A stretch of DNA of 64,000 bases from Emticicia sp037153985. Its GTDB lineage: Bacteria > Bacteroidota > Bacteroidia > Cytophagales > Spirosomataceae. The stretch spans positions 930,001 through 994,000 of the forward strand of contig NZ_JBBAYI010000001.1 in assembly GCF_037153985.1 (NCBI RefSeq). Direction: 5' to 3'. The first letter of the stretch is position 1. The number at the start of each line of letters is the position of its first letter. Shown here piece by piece: positions 1-8,478 of the stretch. Both the position numbers and the translations under genes were made by a program. Under the pieces are notes generated by a model that was not told where the DNA came from, ran no database searches, and saw only the letters and a list, made by a program, of their open reading frames with translations.

Positions 1-2
1 TT

Positions 3-596
3 CACGTATATTCAGGTCTTGCATTATTGAACCCTTATGCCAAAAGGGATGTACGAAGATATGCCTCTTGCGAAATGGAATTATTTGAAACAATGCTTGA
101 GGAAGATGAAAAGAAATTTCGTAAACGAATTTATGCAGCTCGTGACCATGTTTTTAAAGACAAGGGTGAAACTTTGATGCTTGATGATAAAATTATGAGT
201 GAATTCAGTTTAAGTCAAGATAAAGACCATAAACCTAATTCACACCTGAGCTTGCTGGCAATGGTTGATACGTGGCATAAGCTTGGTACAAACCCTTACA
301 AAAATCTGGTTTGCCAGACTCCTCCTTTCAAGTTGCGGGTAGGTATGGCAGAATACCTGTATATGAACGATGACTTACTGGAAGAGACCATTCAGACAGC
401 CCTGTTTGATAAAAGTATACGAGGTGAAGACTTGGCTTTTCATACAGCCGTTCATGAATGGGCTAATATCGTAGAGACGGGTGATAAAAAAAGCTATGAG
501 CAACATTTTGAAGCAACCAAAAGGTATTTATCAGCTCGTCTGGATGAAGGCAGACAAAAAAGTACTTTATTGATTAATAAATTGCGTAGCCAATAG
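3..596 (+). CDS. Probable prephenate dehydrogenase, C-terminal part (partial)
   Basis: The frame is open to the window edge, so this is the 3' part of a longer gene. The first ATG-like start inside is only a Leu codon and is not a real start. The visible ~197 residues are soluble, mostly helical and highly charged, with no signal peptide. The stretch around LALLNPYAKRDVRRY, and the later VDTWHKLGTNPYKN and SIRGEDLAFHTAVHEWANI, resemble what I recall of the long C-terminal extension of Cytophagales prephenate dehydrogenases (tyrosine synthesis, NAD-dependent oxidative decarboxylation of prephenate). The nucleotide-binding domain would lie upstream, outside the window, so the call rests on recollection of the family and is uncertain. 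Confidence 0.4.
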   Translation, partial: HVYSGLALLNPYAKRDVRRYASCEMELFETMLEEDEKKFRKRIYAARDHVFKDKGETLMLDDKIMSEFSLSQDKDHKPNSHLSLLAMVDTWHKLGTNPYKNLVCQTPPFKLRVGMAEYLYMNDDLLEETIQTALFDKSIRGEDLAFHTAVHEWANIVETGDKKSYEQHFEATKRYLSARLDEGRQKSTLLINKLRSQ

Positions 597-714
597 TAAA
601 TTATTGTATTTTTGAAGTATATTCTGATACTGAACAAATCGGGATAACCTATTATTTATGACCTGAGCCACACCTAAACCATTTACTTCATCAATTTGTA
701 TAAAGCCTTTTTCA

Positions 715-1281
715 ATGAACAAATCAGATTTATCGAAATATAATAACGATTGGTACAAACAATCTGAGCTTACGAAGGGTTTTCTTATTACACTTCTTTG
801 GTTTATATCTAATAAAGTTTTCATCAATTCTTATTTACCTATCCCTATCCGCCTAAAGGTATTTATTCTGAAAACATTCGGTGCAAAAATTGGCAAAGGC
901 TTGGTTATAAAGCCTATGGTTAATATTAAAGCACCATGGAATTTGGAAATAGGCGACCACGTTTGGATTGGCGAATGTGTCTGGATTGATAACATAGGTA
1001 AAGTAAAAATCGGCAGCCATGTATGTATTTCGCAGGGGGCTTTGTTGCTTTCGGGTAATCATGATTATAAAAAGGAAACTTTTGATTTAATTGTAAAAGA
1101 TATAATTCTTGAAGATGGTGCATGGATAGGTGCAAGAGCCGTGGTGTGTGCAGGTGTAAGGTGTGGTTCTCATTCAGTATTGGCCGTAAACTCGGTTGCA
1201 ACGCATAATCTTGAGGCATATAAGGTGTATCAGGGCAATCCGGCAGCCATAATTCGCGAAAGAGTTATCACCATTAGATAA
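715..1281 (+). CDS. WcaF-like hexapeptide-repeat O-acetyltransferase
   Basis: A 188-residue protein with a hydrophobic N-terminal stretch (about residues 22-50) and then a left-handed beta-helix of hexapeptide repeats (about residues 60-175, such as IGDHVWIGECVWIDNIG and IGSHVCISQGALLLSG). His116 in the GNHDY segment is the likely catalytic histidine of this acetyltransferase class. The closest family I recognise is the WcaF type of colanic acid or exopolysaccharide acetyltransferases, which use acetyl-CoA to acetylate a sugar. It lies upstream of a WecA-like gene on the same strand, which fits a surface polysaccharide role. The exact sugar substrate cannot be read from the sequence. The ATG start follows an A/T-rich leader. 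Confidence 0.8.
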   Translation: MNKSDLSKYNNDWYKQSELTKGFLITLLWFISNKVFINSYLPIPIRLKVFILKTFGAKIGKGLVIKPMVNIKAPWNLEIGDHVWIGECVWIDNIGKVKIGSHVCISQGALLLSGNHDYKKETFDLIVKDIILEDGAWIGARAVVCAGVRCGSHSVLAVNSVATHNLEAYKVYQGNPAAIIRERVITIR

Positions 1282-1380
1282 AAAAATCATTAAAAAGAAA
1301 TCTGGTTTTTTCTTTTAACCCAAAAAAAAGTGTTTATTTTGTAAATTAGATACCCACAAAGTATTTTAAACTTAAATCTA

Positions 1381-2583
1381 ATGTTTCCCACATTTGAATC
1401 ACTAATACCTGATAAAAACATTCAAATTTTAATATCAGCTATCATCGCACTTTTTATTAGCGTGCGGTCGATACCTGTTATTATTAATATAAGTGGGCTT
1501 CGGGGCTTAATGGATAATCCTGTTAAAAGAAGCTCTCACAAGACCCCAACTCCAACCTTCGGTGGGGTTGCCATTTTTGCGGGTATCTTAATTGGATATA
1601 TGCTCTGGAACTTTGGCGACGAAGGTATCCTGCTGCATAAAGTATTTGCAGGCATGGTTATTCTGTTCTTTTTAGGCATTAAAGATGACCTTTACGCGCT
1701 GTCTCCTACCAAAAAAATAGGCATTCAAATTATTGCCTCAGCCATAGTAGTTGTTGGTTGTGATTTAAGGATTTCGGACCTCTTTGGCATATTTGGTATC
1801 GGACACATTCCTTATATCTTAAGTATCGGGCTAACTATCTTTATATTCGTAGCCATGATTAATGCCTTTAACCTGATTGATGGCATTGACGGGTTAGCTG
1901 GGGGTATCGGGATGATTGCCAGCGGAGGTTTCGGTCTTTGGTTCTTATTAAACCACCACTATTCTCTTGCCTGCTTGGCACTGTGCCTGTCGGGTTCATT
2001 GCTTGGTTTCTTAAGATTCAATTTCTCTCAGAATAACAAAATATTTATGGGTGATACAGGCTCTTTAATTATCGGATACATTATTACCGTTTTGGCCGTA
2101 AAATTCATCCATTTTAATGTTCTGCACGCTTGGGACCCTACCAGTGCTTTTGTGAGTGCGCCTATTATTGCAATTGTTATTCTGATAGTCCCTATTTTTG
2201 ACACAATTCGTGTATTCTCTGTAAGAATTCTGAGAGGGAAGTCACCTTTTAAAGCTGACCGCCTGCACATGCATCATTTATTGATAGACAATAAACTGAC
2301 CCACATGCAAGCATCATTTATACTTTATTTTGTAACAATTTCGCTTACAACTTTAACGTATTCTGCCAGAATTTACTTTAGTAACACCGAACTATGTTTC
2401 TTTATCTTATTCTTATTGGTGTGCTATTTCTTGGTTGCAAACTGGCTGGAGGTCAAAAGATTAAAGGCTAAGAAAGAAAGAGAAGATATAACTGATGCCG
2501 TAGCTACGGCAGAAAATAAAGTAGCGGATAAACGGACAAATGCAGAAAAACTGCAATTAAGGGAGAGTATTAGCCCTAATTAA
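1381..2583 (+). CDS. WecA/TagO-like undecaprenyl-phosphate sugar-1-phosphate transferase (MraY family)
   Basis: A 400-residue polytopic membrane protein of the glycosyltransferase 4 (MraY/WecA) family. It transfers a sugar-1-phosphate, probably GlcNAc-1-P, to undecaprenyl phosphate and so starts a surface polysaccharide at the cytoplasmic membrane. Diagnostic motifs are present: an N-terminal NPVKRSSHKTPTPTFGG (about residues 46-62), the catalytic KDD at 101-103, NLIDGIDGLAGG at 164-175, FMGDTGS near 222, and HMHHLL near 297, which is typical of WecA rather than MraY. About ten membrane segments are visible, followed by a charged cytoplasmic tail of about 35 residues. MraY itself is less likely because this gene is not in a mur cluster. 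Confidence 0.85.
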   Translation: MFPTFESLIPDKNIQILISAIIALFISVRSIPVIINISGLRGLMDNPVKRSSHKTPTPTFGGVAIFAGILIGYMLWNFGDEGILLHKVFAGMVILFFLGIKDDLYALSPTKKIGIQIIASAIVVVGCDLRISDLFGIFGIGHIPYILSIGLTIFIFVAMINAFNLIDGIDGLAGGIGMIASGGFGLWFLLNHHYSLACLALCLSGSLLGFLRFNFSQNNKIFMGDTGSLIIGYIITVLAVKFIHFNVLHAWDPTSAFVSAPIIAIVILIVPIFDTIRVFSVRILRGKSPFKADRLHMHHLLIDNKLTHMQASFILYFVTISLTTLTYSARIYFSNTELCFFILFLLVCYFLVANWLEVKRLKAKKEREDITDAVATAENKVADKRTNAEKLQLRESISPN

Positions 2584-2607
2584 TCAGAGAAAATTATATC
2601 ATTTGGC

Positions 2608-2652
2608 ATATATAGAAAAAGCTCTTTCAATGAAAGAGCTTTTTCTATATAT
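2608..2652. terminator. Bidirectional terminator between wecA-like gene and guaA
   Basis: Perfect 22-bp inverted repeat at 2608-2629 and 2631-2652. The lower part of the stem is A/T-rich (GAAAAAGCTC against GAGCTTTTTC), which gives a U-tract in both directions. It lies between the convergent stop codons at 2583 and 2665, so it can serve both genes. Confidence 0.85.
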
Positions 2653-2664
2653 AATCTTATGTTT

Positions 2665-4194
2665 TTACTCCCACTCAATAGTTGCTGGTGGTTTAGAACT
2701 AATATCATACACTACCCTATTTACGCCTTTTACCCTGTTAATGATTTCGTTTGAAACATCTGCCAGAAACTCATAAGGTAAATGCGCCCAATCGGCCGTC
2801 ATGCCATCAACGCTGGTTACAGCGCGTAAAGCTACTACTTTCTCGTAGGTTCTTTCGTCACCCATTACCCCTACACTTTGTACTGGTAACAAAATAGCCC
2901 CAGCTTGCCATACTTTATCGTATAGGCCGCTTTCTTTTAAGGCATTAATAAAAATTGCATCTACCTCTTGTAATATCTGTACTTTTTCAGGAGTAATATC
3001 GCCTAATATACGTATTGCTAAGCCAGGCCCCGGAAACGGATGACGACCAAGAATATTATCAGGTATATTTAACGATTTACCTACCTCACGTACACCATCT
3101 TTAAATAAAAGTCTGAGCGGCTCAACTACTTTTAATTTCATAAAGTCAGGTAAGCCCCCTACGTTATGATGCGATTTAATAGTAACTGAAGGCCCTTTTA
3201 CAGAAACAGACTCAATTACGTCAGGATAAATAGTGCCTTGACCTAACCATGCCGCCCCCTCAACTTTATGTGATTCTGCATCAAAAACATCGATAAATGT
3301 TTTTCCGATAGCCTTACGTTTAGCTTCAGGGTCTGTTAAACCATCTAGAGCTGTATAAAACTGTTTTTTTGCATCAACGCCTATTACGTTCAAGCCTAGT
3401 CCTTTATAAGACTCCAACACTTCTTCAAACTCATTTTTGCGTAAAAGACCGTTATCAACAAAAATACAATACAGATTTTTACCAATAGCATGATGAATTA
3501 ATGTAGCTGCCACAGAAGAATCGACCCCGCCGGATAAACCCATAATAACTTTATCATCGCCAAGTTTTTCTTTCAGTTCCTTGATTGTTTCTTCGGCAAA
3601 CGAGGCAGGAGTCCAGTTCTGCGAACAATTACAAATATCTACTACAAAGTTTTTAATGATTGCTTTACCTTGTAGCGTATGCGTAACTTCGGGGTGAAAC
3701 TGAATACCATAACGAGGTTGGTCATGCAATTTAAAAGCAGCAACTTTTACCGTATCAGTTGAAGCAATAATATCAGCATTTACCGGAGGGCTGGCAATAG
3801 TATCGCTGTGCGACATCCAGACTTGTGTATTGTCGGCTATATCTCTGAATAGAGCATATCGATTATCGACTTTATTGAGAATTGTACGGCCATATTCTCT
3901 GATTGATGAAGGTAATACCTCACCACCGCCGGTTTGTGCCATCATTTGCGCACCATAGCAAATACCTAAAACAGGAACTTCGGCCGGAAAAGATTGCCAG
4001 TCTACAATTGGCGCGTCTTCTTCACGTACAGAGCAAGGGCTTCCTGAAAGGATAATGCCTTTAATGTCAGAAGTGATAGCTGGAATTTTATTGAAAGGGT
4101 GTATTTCACAATACACATTAAGTTCTCTAACTCTTCGGGCAATTAATTGGGTAAATTGCGAACCGAAATCAAGAATAAGAATTTGTTCTGTCAT
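2665..4194 (-). CDS. guaA: GMP synthase (glutamine-hydrolysing)
   Basis: A full-length 509-residue GMP synthase, which converts XMP, ATP and glutamine to GMP in the cytoplasm, the last step of guanine nucleotide synthesis. The N-terminal class I glutamine amidotransferase domain (about residues 4-190) has GSPCSV, the nucleophile Cys in GICYGAQMM near residue 79, and the His/Glu pair in QFHPEVTHT. The ATP-pyrophosphatase domain carries the P-loop LSGGVDSSVAA near residue 220. The C-terminal dimerisation domain includes GRHPFPGPGLAIRI and ends in the family signature KPPATIEWE. Its own promoter is visible upstream. Confidence 0.97.
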   Translation of the reverse strand: MTEQILILDFGSQFTQLIARRVRELNVYCEIHPFNKIPAITSDIKGIILSGSPCSVREEDAPIVDWQSFPAEVPVLGICYGAQMMAQTGGGEVLPSSIREYGRTILNKVDNRYALFRDIADNTQVWMSHSDTIASPPVNADIIASTDTVKVAAFKLHDQPRYGIQFHPEVTHTLQGKAIIKNFVVDICNCSQNWTPASFAEETIKELKEKLGDDKVIMGLSGGVDSSVAATLIHHAIGKNLYCIFVDNGLLRKNEFEEVLESYKGLGLNVIGVDAKKQFYTALDGLTDPEAKRKAIGKTFIDVFDAESHKVEGAAWLGQGTIYPDVIESVSVKGPSVTIKSHHNVGGLPDFMKLKVVEPLRLLFKDGVREVGKSLNIPDNILGRHPFPGPGLAIRILGDITPEKVQILQEVDAIFINALKESGLYDKVWQAGAILLPVQSVGVMGDERTYEKVVALRAVTSVDGMTADWAHLPYEFLADVSNEIINRVKGVNRVVYDISSKPPATIEWE

Positions 4195-4211
4195 GATAGG
4201 TTTCTAAAATG

Positions 4212-4242
4212 CAAAATTAGCAGATTTAGCTACGTCGTGCAA
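4212..4242 (-). promoter_or_regulatory. Promoter of guaA
   Basis: On the minus strand a -33 TTGC (4239-4242) is followed after 19 bp by the -7 element TAATTTTG (4212-4219). This matches the Bacteroidota TTG-N19-TAnnTTTG pattern and lies 18 bp upstream of the guaA ATG, so the leader should be short. Confidence 0.65.
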
Positions 4243-4260
4243 TACGTTTTTAAAAAACTA

Positions 4261-5850
4261 TTATTCGTAAGTAACTTTTTTCAGGTAATAGACCTTGGGG
4301 TCTATGATTGGAGCTGTTTTACTTTTCACTTTTATTGGCTCCTGCCCAATGTTTTTACGTTCGATTATACCATCGAGCTGAATATCAATCGGTAATAAGT
4401 GAGCATAATTAAGCGTAGAAATGAGGTATTCTTCATCACTGATTTGCTTAACACTTACTTCTAATTTCTGTGTAGTACGTAAATAAAAATCAAATAGTGG
4501 CTTAAGGTTCTGGCCAGCTTCTCTGCTAAAGAAGGCTTCAACATTTTTGGTACTTACCAGCTTATCATAAGTATATTCAGGACTGGTAGCAAATTTTTTC
4601 AGAGCCGGAAAAAAAACAGCATCTCCAATGATATACCTGAGGGTGTGCATAAAAAAAGCTCCTTTACCATAAATATCTGCATGATATACAGTATCGGCAT
4701 CGAGGTTTTCGCCTAATACAACAGGAAACCGATTTTGGGTTGCGCGGGCGGTTCGTTCCATTCTTTTCAGGTATGCTTCTTCGCCTTCATGCTCACGTGT
4801 GTAAAGGGCATCACCAAACGAACATATTCCCTCCTGAATCCACATATCAGCCCAGTCAATACCTGTTACTTTATTTCCCCACCACTCATGCCCAAATTCA
4901 TGGTGCATGAGCCAGTCAAAATCTTTTCCAGCAACGGTAGTATATCTGAATTTATTACCATAAGCATTCATGGTCTGGTGTTCCATTCCTAAATGTGGTG
5001 TTTCACAGATAGCTATTTTCTCTTTTATCCACGGATACTCTCCAAAATACTTTTCTTGTGTTCTGATAATTCTCTCAAATATATCAAGATGCTTTTCGGC
5101 TTTATCGGCGTGTTCTTCCAAGACATAAAACTGTATCGGAACAACATTGCCATTTACCGTAGTAAAATTTCGTGACACTACTTTAAACCGCCCTATATTA
5201 AACAGAATACTATAATTATTGATGGTATAATTGGTTTTCCAATGAAATGTTGTCTTGTTTTTCTTAGTAGTCTGGCTCTGCAATAAACCCGGACCAGCTA
5301 CAACCAAGCCCTTTGGTACAGTAATTAATAAGTCGGCTCCTTCGTTGGGTTCGTCGCTTGGGTGGTCTTTACAAGGAAAAAACATTTTTGCGCCCTGACT
5401 CTGGCAAGTTATAGCTACCCATGGCGCCCCAGTTGTATCTGCTGCCCATGTGAAGCCCCCTTTCCATGGCGGACGTGGGGCAATAATTGGTTTTCCGCCA
5501 TATTGTATTTTTACTTTAACTTTACCCGCCTCGAGCGGTGATACTAACTGAATCTTGATAAGTTCATCGGTGAAACTAAAGGGTTCTTCTTTACCGTTTA
5601 CCCAAACTTTGTCAATTTTAAAGGTCTCTACTAAGTCAAAAAGCAATACGCTCGTGCTTTTATTAGTTATTAAATCAATTTCAGTATAGCCATTAATACT
5701 TTGGTTATCGGGGATAACTTCCAAAGCCAGTGTGTAATGGCGGATGTCCATTAAGGCTTGTTCTGGTTTTAATAACCCTCCTGATTTGAATTTTTGGGCA
5801 TAAACAGCCAGATTTAATAAGATGCAGAAAAAAAGTAAAGCGTGTTTCAT
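4261..5850 (-). CDS. Secreted M1-family zinc aminopeptidase
   Basis: A gluzincin peptidase of about 529 residues. The ATG at 5850 is preferred over the upstream in-frame one at 5916 because it opens directly into a signal peptide (MKHALLFFCILLNLAVYAQ). An M1 N-terminal beta domain is followed by the catalytic domain with HLGMEHQTM, the exopeptidase-type G-M-E-H motif, and the zinc motif HEFGHEWWGNK with a downstream glutamate in the WIQEGICSFGDALY segment. It is shorter than the ~830-residue M1 homologue elsewhere in this window and lacks a long C-terminal domain. It probably trims peptides in the periplasm. It follows the aldo/keto reductase gene but a strong hairpin separates them. Confidence 0.85.
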   Translation of the reverse strand: MKHALLFFCILLNLAVYAQKFKSGGLLKPEQALMDIRHYTLALEVIPDNQSINGYTEIDLITNKSTSVLLFDLVETFKIDKVWVNGKEEPFSFTDELIKIQLVSPLEAGKVKVKIQYGGKPIIAPRPPWKGGFTWAADTTGAPWVAITCQSQGAKMFFPCKDHPSDEPNEGADLLITVPKGLVVAGPGLLQSQTTKKNKTTFHWKTNYTINNYSILFNIGRFKVVSRNFTTVNGNVVPIQFYVLEEHADKAEKHLDIFERIIRTQEKYFGEYPWIKEKIAICETPHLGMEHQTMNAYGNKFRYTTVAGKDFDWLMHHEFGHEWWGNKVTGIDWADMWIQEGICSFGDALYTREHEGEEAYLKRMERTARATQNRFPVVLGENLDADTVYHADIYGKGAFFMHTLRYIIGDAVFFPALKKFATSPEYTYDKLVSTKNVEAFFSREAGQNLKPLFDFYLRTTQKLEVSVKQISDEEYLISTLNYAHLLPIDIQLDGIIERKNIGQEPIKVKSKTAPIIDPKVYYLKKVTYE

Positions 5851-5908
5851 TGTCAGTTTGGTAGATAATAAGTCGGCAAAGTGTTTGATAAACAAATATA
5901 GCAAATAA

Positions 5909-5945
5909 AAAACCATTATAAGGGCTAATACCCTATAATGGTTTT
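5909..5945 (-). terminator. Terminator after the aldo/keto reductase gene
   Basis: AAAACCATTATA at 5909-5920 pairs perfectly with TATAATGGTTTT at 5934-5945, and GGG/CCC extends the stem inward with one bulge. T-rich DNA follows on the minus strand. It lies 24 bp after the stop at 5969. Confidence 0.75.
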
Positions 5946-5968
5946 AAATAAAAAGTATGGCTTAATGG

Positions 5969-6871
5969 CTATTCGTGCGAAATATCTGAATTGCGAATAT
6001 TGCCTACTACATTATATATTTCGTACCAATCTTGGTTACTTAATTTAATACCTGATGCGCTAGCTGCATTTCTGATACGGTTTTCTGATATTGACCCAAT
6101 AATAGGCAAAGTACCTAGCTTCATTAACCATGCCACAGCCGTTTGTTCAACATTGGCGTCATATTTATTACCAATTTTTTCAAGAACAGCTCTTAGTTTA
6201 ACCGCTTTTTCGTCTTCACCATTCAGAATACGGCCACCTGCCAATGGCGCCCACGCCAAAGGTTTACTAAAACTTTGCTTGATGAAATCGATGCGGCCAT
6301 CTTCAATAGCACTTGTGTTCATCAGATTTAATTCGATATGATTCGTAACTATCGGAATTGTCAGGTAAGAGGCAAGTAGCTGGTGCTGAAAAACCGTAAA
6401 ATTAGCTACGCCAATGTGGTTTACCTTACCCGAATTTACTACCTGCGCCAATGCCATAGCCGTTTGTTCAGGGTCGGCCAGAAAATCGCTTTGGTGCAAA
6501 AGAAATATATCCAGATAGTCTGTTTTAAGTTTTTTCAGTGAGTTATCAACACTTTTTAGGATATGGTCTCTTGATGTATCATAGTAATCAAAAGTGCCGT
6601 CGTCTGAGCGTCTTACACCGCATTTGCTAAACAGTACTATATCTTCACGTTTGAAAGACTTGTTTTTTATGATTTTACCAAAATGCTCTTCTATGGTATA
6701 GTTACCATAAACATCTGCATGGTCGAAGGTATTAATACCTAACTCCAGACACAGATTTATTATTTTTTCAATCTGTGCAGTTGTGCTTTGTCCTTCGTCA
6801 TTCCATCTCCAAAAACCGTAAATTGCCTCTGATACTTTAGGGCCTGAATCGCTTAGATAAACTTTTTTCAT
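5969..6871 (-). CDS. Aldo/keto reductase (YdhF-like)
   Basis: A complete 300-residue aldo/keto reductase, expected to be an NADPH-dependent cytoplasmic oxidoreductase with a TIM-barrel fold. The catalytic tetrad can be placed: Asp and Tyr in FDHADVYGNYTIEE (about residues 50-60), Lys in VLFSKCGVRR (near 82) and His in DIFLLHQSD (near 125). The C-terminal cofactor region includes LGTLPIIGSISENRI, close to the usual PIxGS...R motif. The pattern resembles the E. coli YdhF branch. The substrate cannot be inferred. It appears to be transcribed alone from the promoter at 6897-6930 and ends at a hairpin. Confidence 0.88.
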   Translation of the reverse strand: MKKVYLSDSGPKVSEAIYGFWRWNDEGQSTTAQIEKIINLCLELGINTFDHADVYGNYTIEEHFGKIIKNKSFKREDIVLFSKCGVRRSDDGTFDYYDTSRDHILKSVDNSLKKLKTDYLDIFLLHQSDFLADPEQTAMALAQVVNSGKVNHIGVANFTVFQHQLLASYLTIPIVTNHIELNLMNTSAIEDGRIDFIKQSFSKPLAWAPLAGGRILNGEDEKAVKLRAVLEKIGNKYDANVEQTAVAWLMKLGTLPIIGSISENRIRNAASASGIKLSNQDWYEIYNVVGNIRNSDISHE

Positions 6872-6896
6872 TAGGCTAGATTAATTGTCTCCGTCA

Positions 6897-6930
6897 CAAA
6901 AATAGTTAAATTTTATAAAATTCCTTCAAA
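6897..6930 (-). promoter_or_regulatory. Promoter of the aldo/keto reductase gene
   Basis: Minus-strand -7 element TATTTTTG (6897-6904) with a TTTG (6927-6930) 22 bp further upstream. The spacer is slightly longer than the common 19-20 bp. The ATG is 26 bp downstream. Confidence 0.5.
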
Positions 6931-7036
6931 TGCTAAAAAATGTGACAATACGATTCTTGCCCTTGCTTATCAGCTACAAGAGAAATTTTTATTGAAGTTA
7001 ATTGATTTGAATTTATAAATTACAAGAATAGTGCAA

Positions 7037-7618
7037 TCAGGCGCATTTTAACTGAGTTGGTGATGCCAAGACCCTCACAAACTGATTCAGAATTTTTTTA
7101 CCTTCCTCCCACTCTCCAAATCCAGAACTAGCATTGATGTGTCCTTTCTCGCCAATATTCAGAAAAGTACTACCCCAAGTATTAGCAAAGTACTCTGAGC
7201 GTTCAATTGTAGCGTAAATATCGTTAGTACTAGCTACTACAACGGTTTCAAAAGGTATTATTGCAGTCGGAATTGGGCTAAAACCTTCTACAAAATTTAA
7301 TCTTTCAGCATATTCGGCATCGGCCGGAGCAACCAGCAAAGCTCCTTTTATGAAGGAAGAATAATATTTCTGCGCCCAATGTGCTACGGTTAGGCATCCA
7401 AGGCTATGAGCTACCAATACCGTAGGTTTAGTCAGTTGTTTTATATAATTCTGAAGTTTTTCAACCCATGCTTCACACACAGGTAAATCCCAGTTATCCT
7501 GTTCAACTCTTGAAAAAAGGTCGGGATTTTTCTTTTCCCAGTAGGTCTGCCAATGTCTAGGCCCTGAACTCGCAAGCCCGGGAACTGTCAGGAAATCGAA
7601 AGCAGGTGTTATTTTCAT
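7037..7618 (-). CDS. RBBP9/YdeN-family alpha/beta serine hydrolase
   Basis: A 193-residue small alpha/beta hydrolase. The family hallmarks are the N-terminal PGLASSGPRHWQTYWE, the nucleophile elbow VAHSLGCLTVAHWA (Ser near residue 72), an Asp in ASTNDIYATIE and the late His in EKGHINASSGFGEW. RBBP9/YdeN proteins are serine hydrolases of uncertain substrate. The gene starts 34 bp after the stop of the peroxiredoxin-like gene on the same strand, so the two are probably co-transcribed from the operator-controlled promoter at 8344-8389. No separate promoter was found in the gap. Confidence 0.85.
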   Translation of the reverse strand: MKITPAFDFLTVPGLASSGPRHWQTYWEKKNPDLFSRVEQDNWDLPVCEAWVEKLQNYIKQLTKPTVLVAHSLGCLTVAHWAQKYYSSFIKGALLVAPADAEYAERLNFVEGFSPIPTAIIPFETVVVASTNDIYATIERSEYFANTWGSTFLNIGEKGHINASSGFGEWEEGKKILNQFVRVLASPTQLKCA

Positions 7619-7652
7619 ACACTTATATACCTTTATGTACTAAACTGATTTT

Positions 7653-8294
7653 TTAGGCTGCATAATTAAAGTCAGCAATAAATGGTACTCTATTAACTGC
7701 GGCAAAAACAGCCCCTAGAACTTTTGTTGCTGAAAATGTATGTAAAAAATCCTCATCAATTGTGTGGTAAATTACATGCCCGTGTTGATTAACTACATAA
7801 GTAGCGGGTACTGGTACATCTTCGGCAATACCTGATACCCTATCCCAAACAGGAACATCTTTTGAAAACAAACCAAATTTTTCGGAGATTTCGTTGTTGG
7901 GGTCGGCAATAACATTAAAAGGGATATCGAAGTATTGAACCATTTCTCTTACATCGGCGTAAGGTGCCTGAACAATAACCAGTAAGTTACCTCCCAAAGC
8001 TGTGATTTCAGGATACGCCTGATTAAGTAATTTCAGATGTTTTAAGCCATAATTATTCCAGCCACCTGATAAAAAACTGATTACCAATGGCTTGTTATCA
8101 ATAACAGACCTGATAGTAGCTTGTGTGTATTTAAATCGATATGAGACCTTTTGCCAAATACCCATGTCTTTTTTAAAAGTCAGGTCGGGTACTTTTGAGC
8201 CAGTTAACAAAGGCAATAACTTTGCATTGTTTTTTCTTACAGGTATTTCGGTATCCCATAAAGCGGGGTCATATTTTTGGCTGTAATTACTCAT
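7653..8294 (-). CDS. AhpC/TSA-type peroxiredoxin-like protein lacking all cysteines
   Basis: About 213 residues with the thioredoxin-like fold of the peroxiredoxin-like (AhpC/TSA) family: KLLPLLTGSKVPDLTF at the N-terminus, KPLVISFLSGGW, then VIVQAPYADVREM, FNVIADPNNEISEKFGL and PATYVVNQHGHVIYHTID. In active relatives the loop after the GGW reads roughly GGWCPYC; here it is GGWNNYG, and the whole protein has no cysteine. It therefore cannot act as a thiol peroxidase. The ATG at 8294 is preferred over the in-frame ATG at 8333, because the promoter at 8344-8351 would leave only a few bases of leader for the latter. It is under one of the four shared operators. Confidence 0.75.
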   Translation of the reverse strand: MSNYSQKYDPALWDTEIPVRKNNAKLLPLLTGSKVPDLTFKKDMGIWQKVSYRFKYTQATIRSVIDNKPLVISFLSGGWNNYGLKHLKLLNQAYPEITALGGNLLVIVQAPYADVREMVQYFDIPFNVIADPNNEISEKFGLFSKDVPVWDRVSGIAEDVPVPATYVVNQHGHVIYHTIDEDFLHTFSATKVLGAVFAAVNRVPFIADFNYAA

Positions 8295-8343
8295 ATCGTT
8301 AAAATTAATTGATGGTTTTATGGCTGCTGACAAATATCTGGTG

Positions 8344-8389
8344 CAAATATAAACAAATAATCTATATAGTCTATTATTTTAGTAGATTA
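8344..8389 (-). promoter_or_regulatory. Promoter with Rrf2-type operator, upstream of the peroxiredoxin-like gene
   Basis: Minus-strand -7 element TATATTTG at 8344-8351. The operator at 8367-8389 reads TAGTCTAT-N7-GTAGATTA on the plus strand and starts 15 bp upstream of the -7 box, covering the -33 position. It matches the consensus TAATCTAC-N7-GTAGATTA found at three other promoters nearby. Confidence 0.65.
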
Positions 8390-8450
8390 TTTTTTACAGC
8401 ATAAAATTACCTAAACCGTAGAAAGAAACTAACTACCTATTGAGAAAAGT

Positions 8451-8469
8451 GGGCAGCTAATAGCCGCCC
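8451..8469 (-). terminator. Hairpin after the TlpA-like gene
   Basis: GGGCAGCTA and TAGCCGCCC form a short G/C-rich stem. The single mismatch is a G-U pair only in minus-strand RNA, which suggests it is read on that strand, just after the stop at 8479. The U-tract that follows is weak. Confidence 0.5.
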
Positions 8470-8478
8470 ATAAATGAA

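Noticed and set aside
637..658. Sequence resembling the terminal repeat of the decayed IS (TCGGGATAAC)
   Set aside because: Only the first ten bases match clearly, and no partner end or transposase remnant lies nearby; likely chance.
926..1219. Minus-strand ORF opposite the WcaF-like gene
   Set aside because: Shadow of the hexapeptide-repeat gene, which has a clear family match on the other strand.
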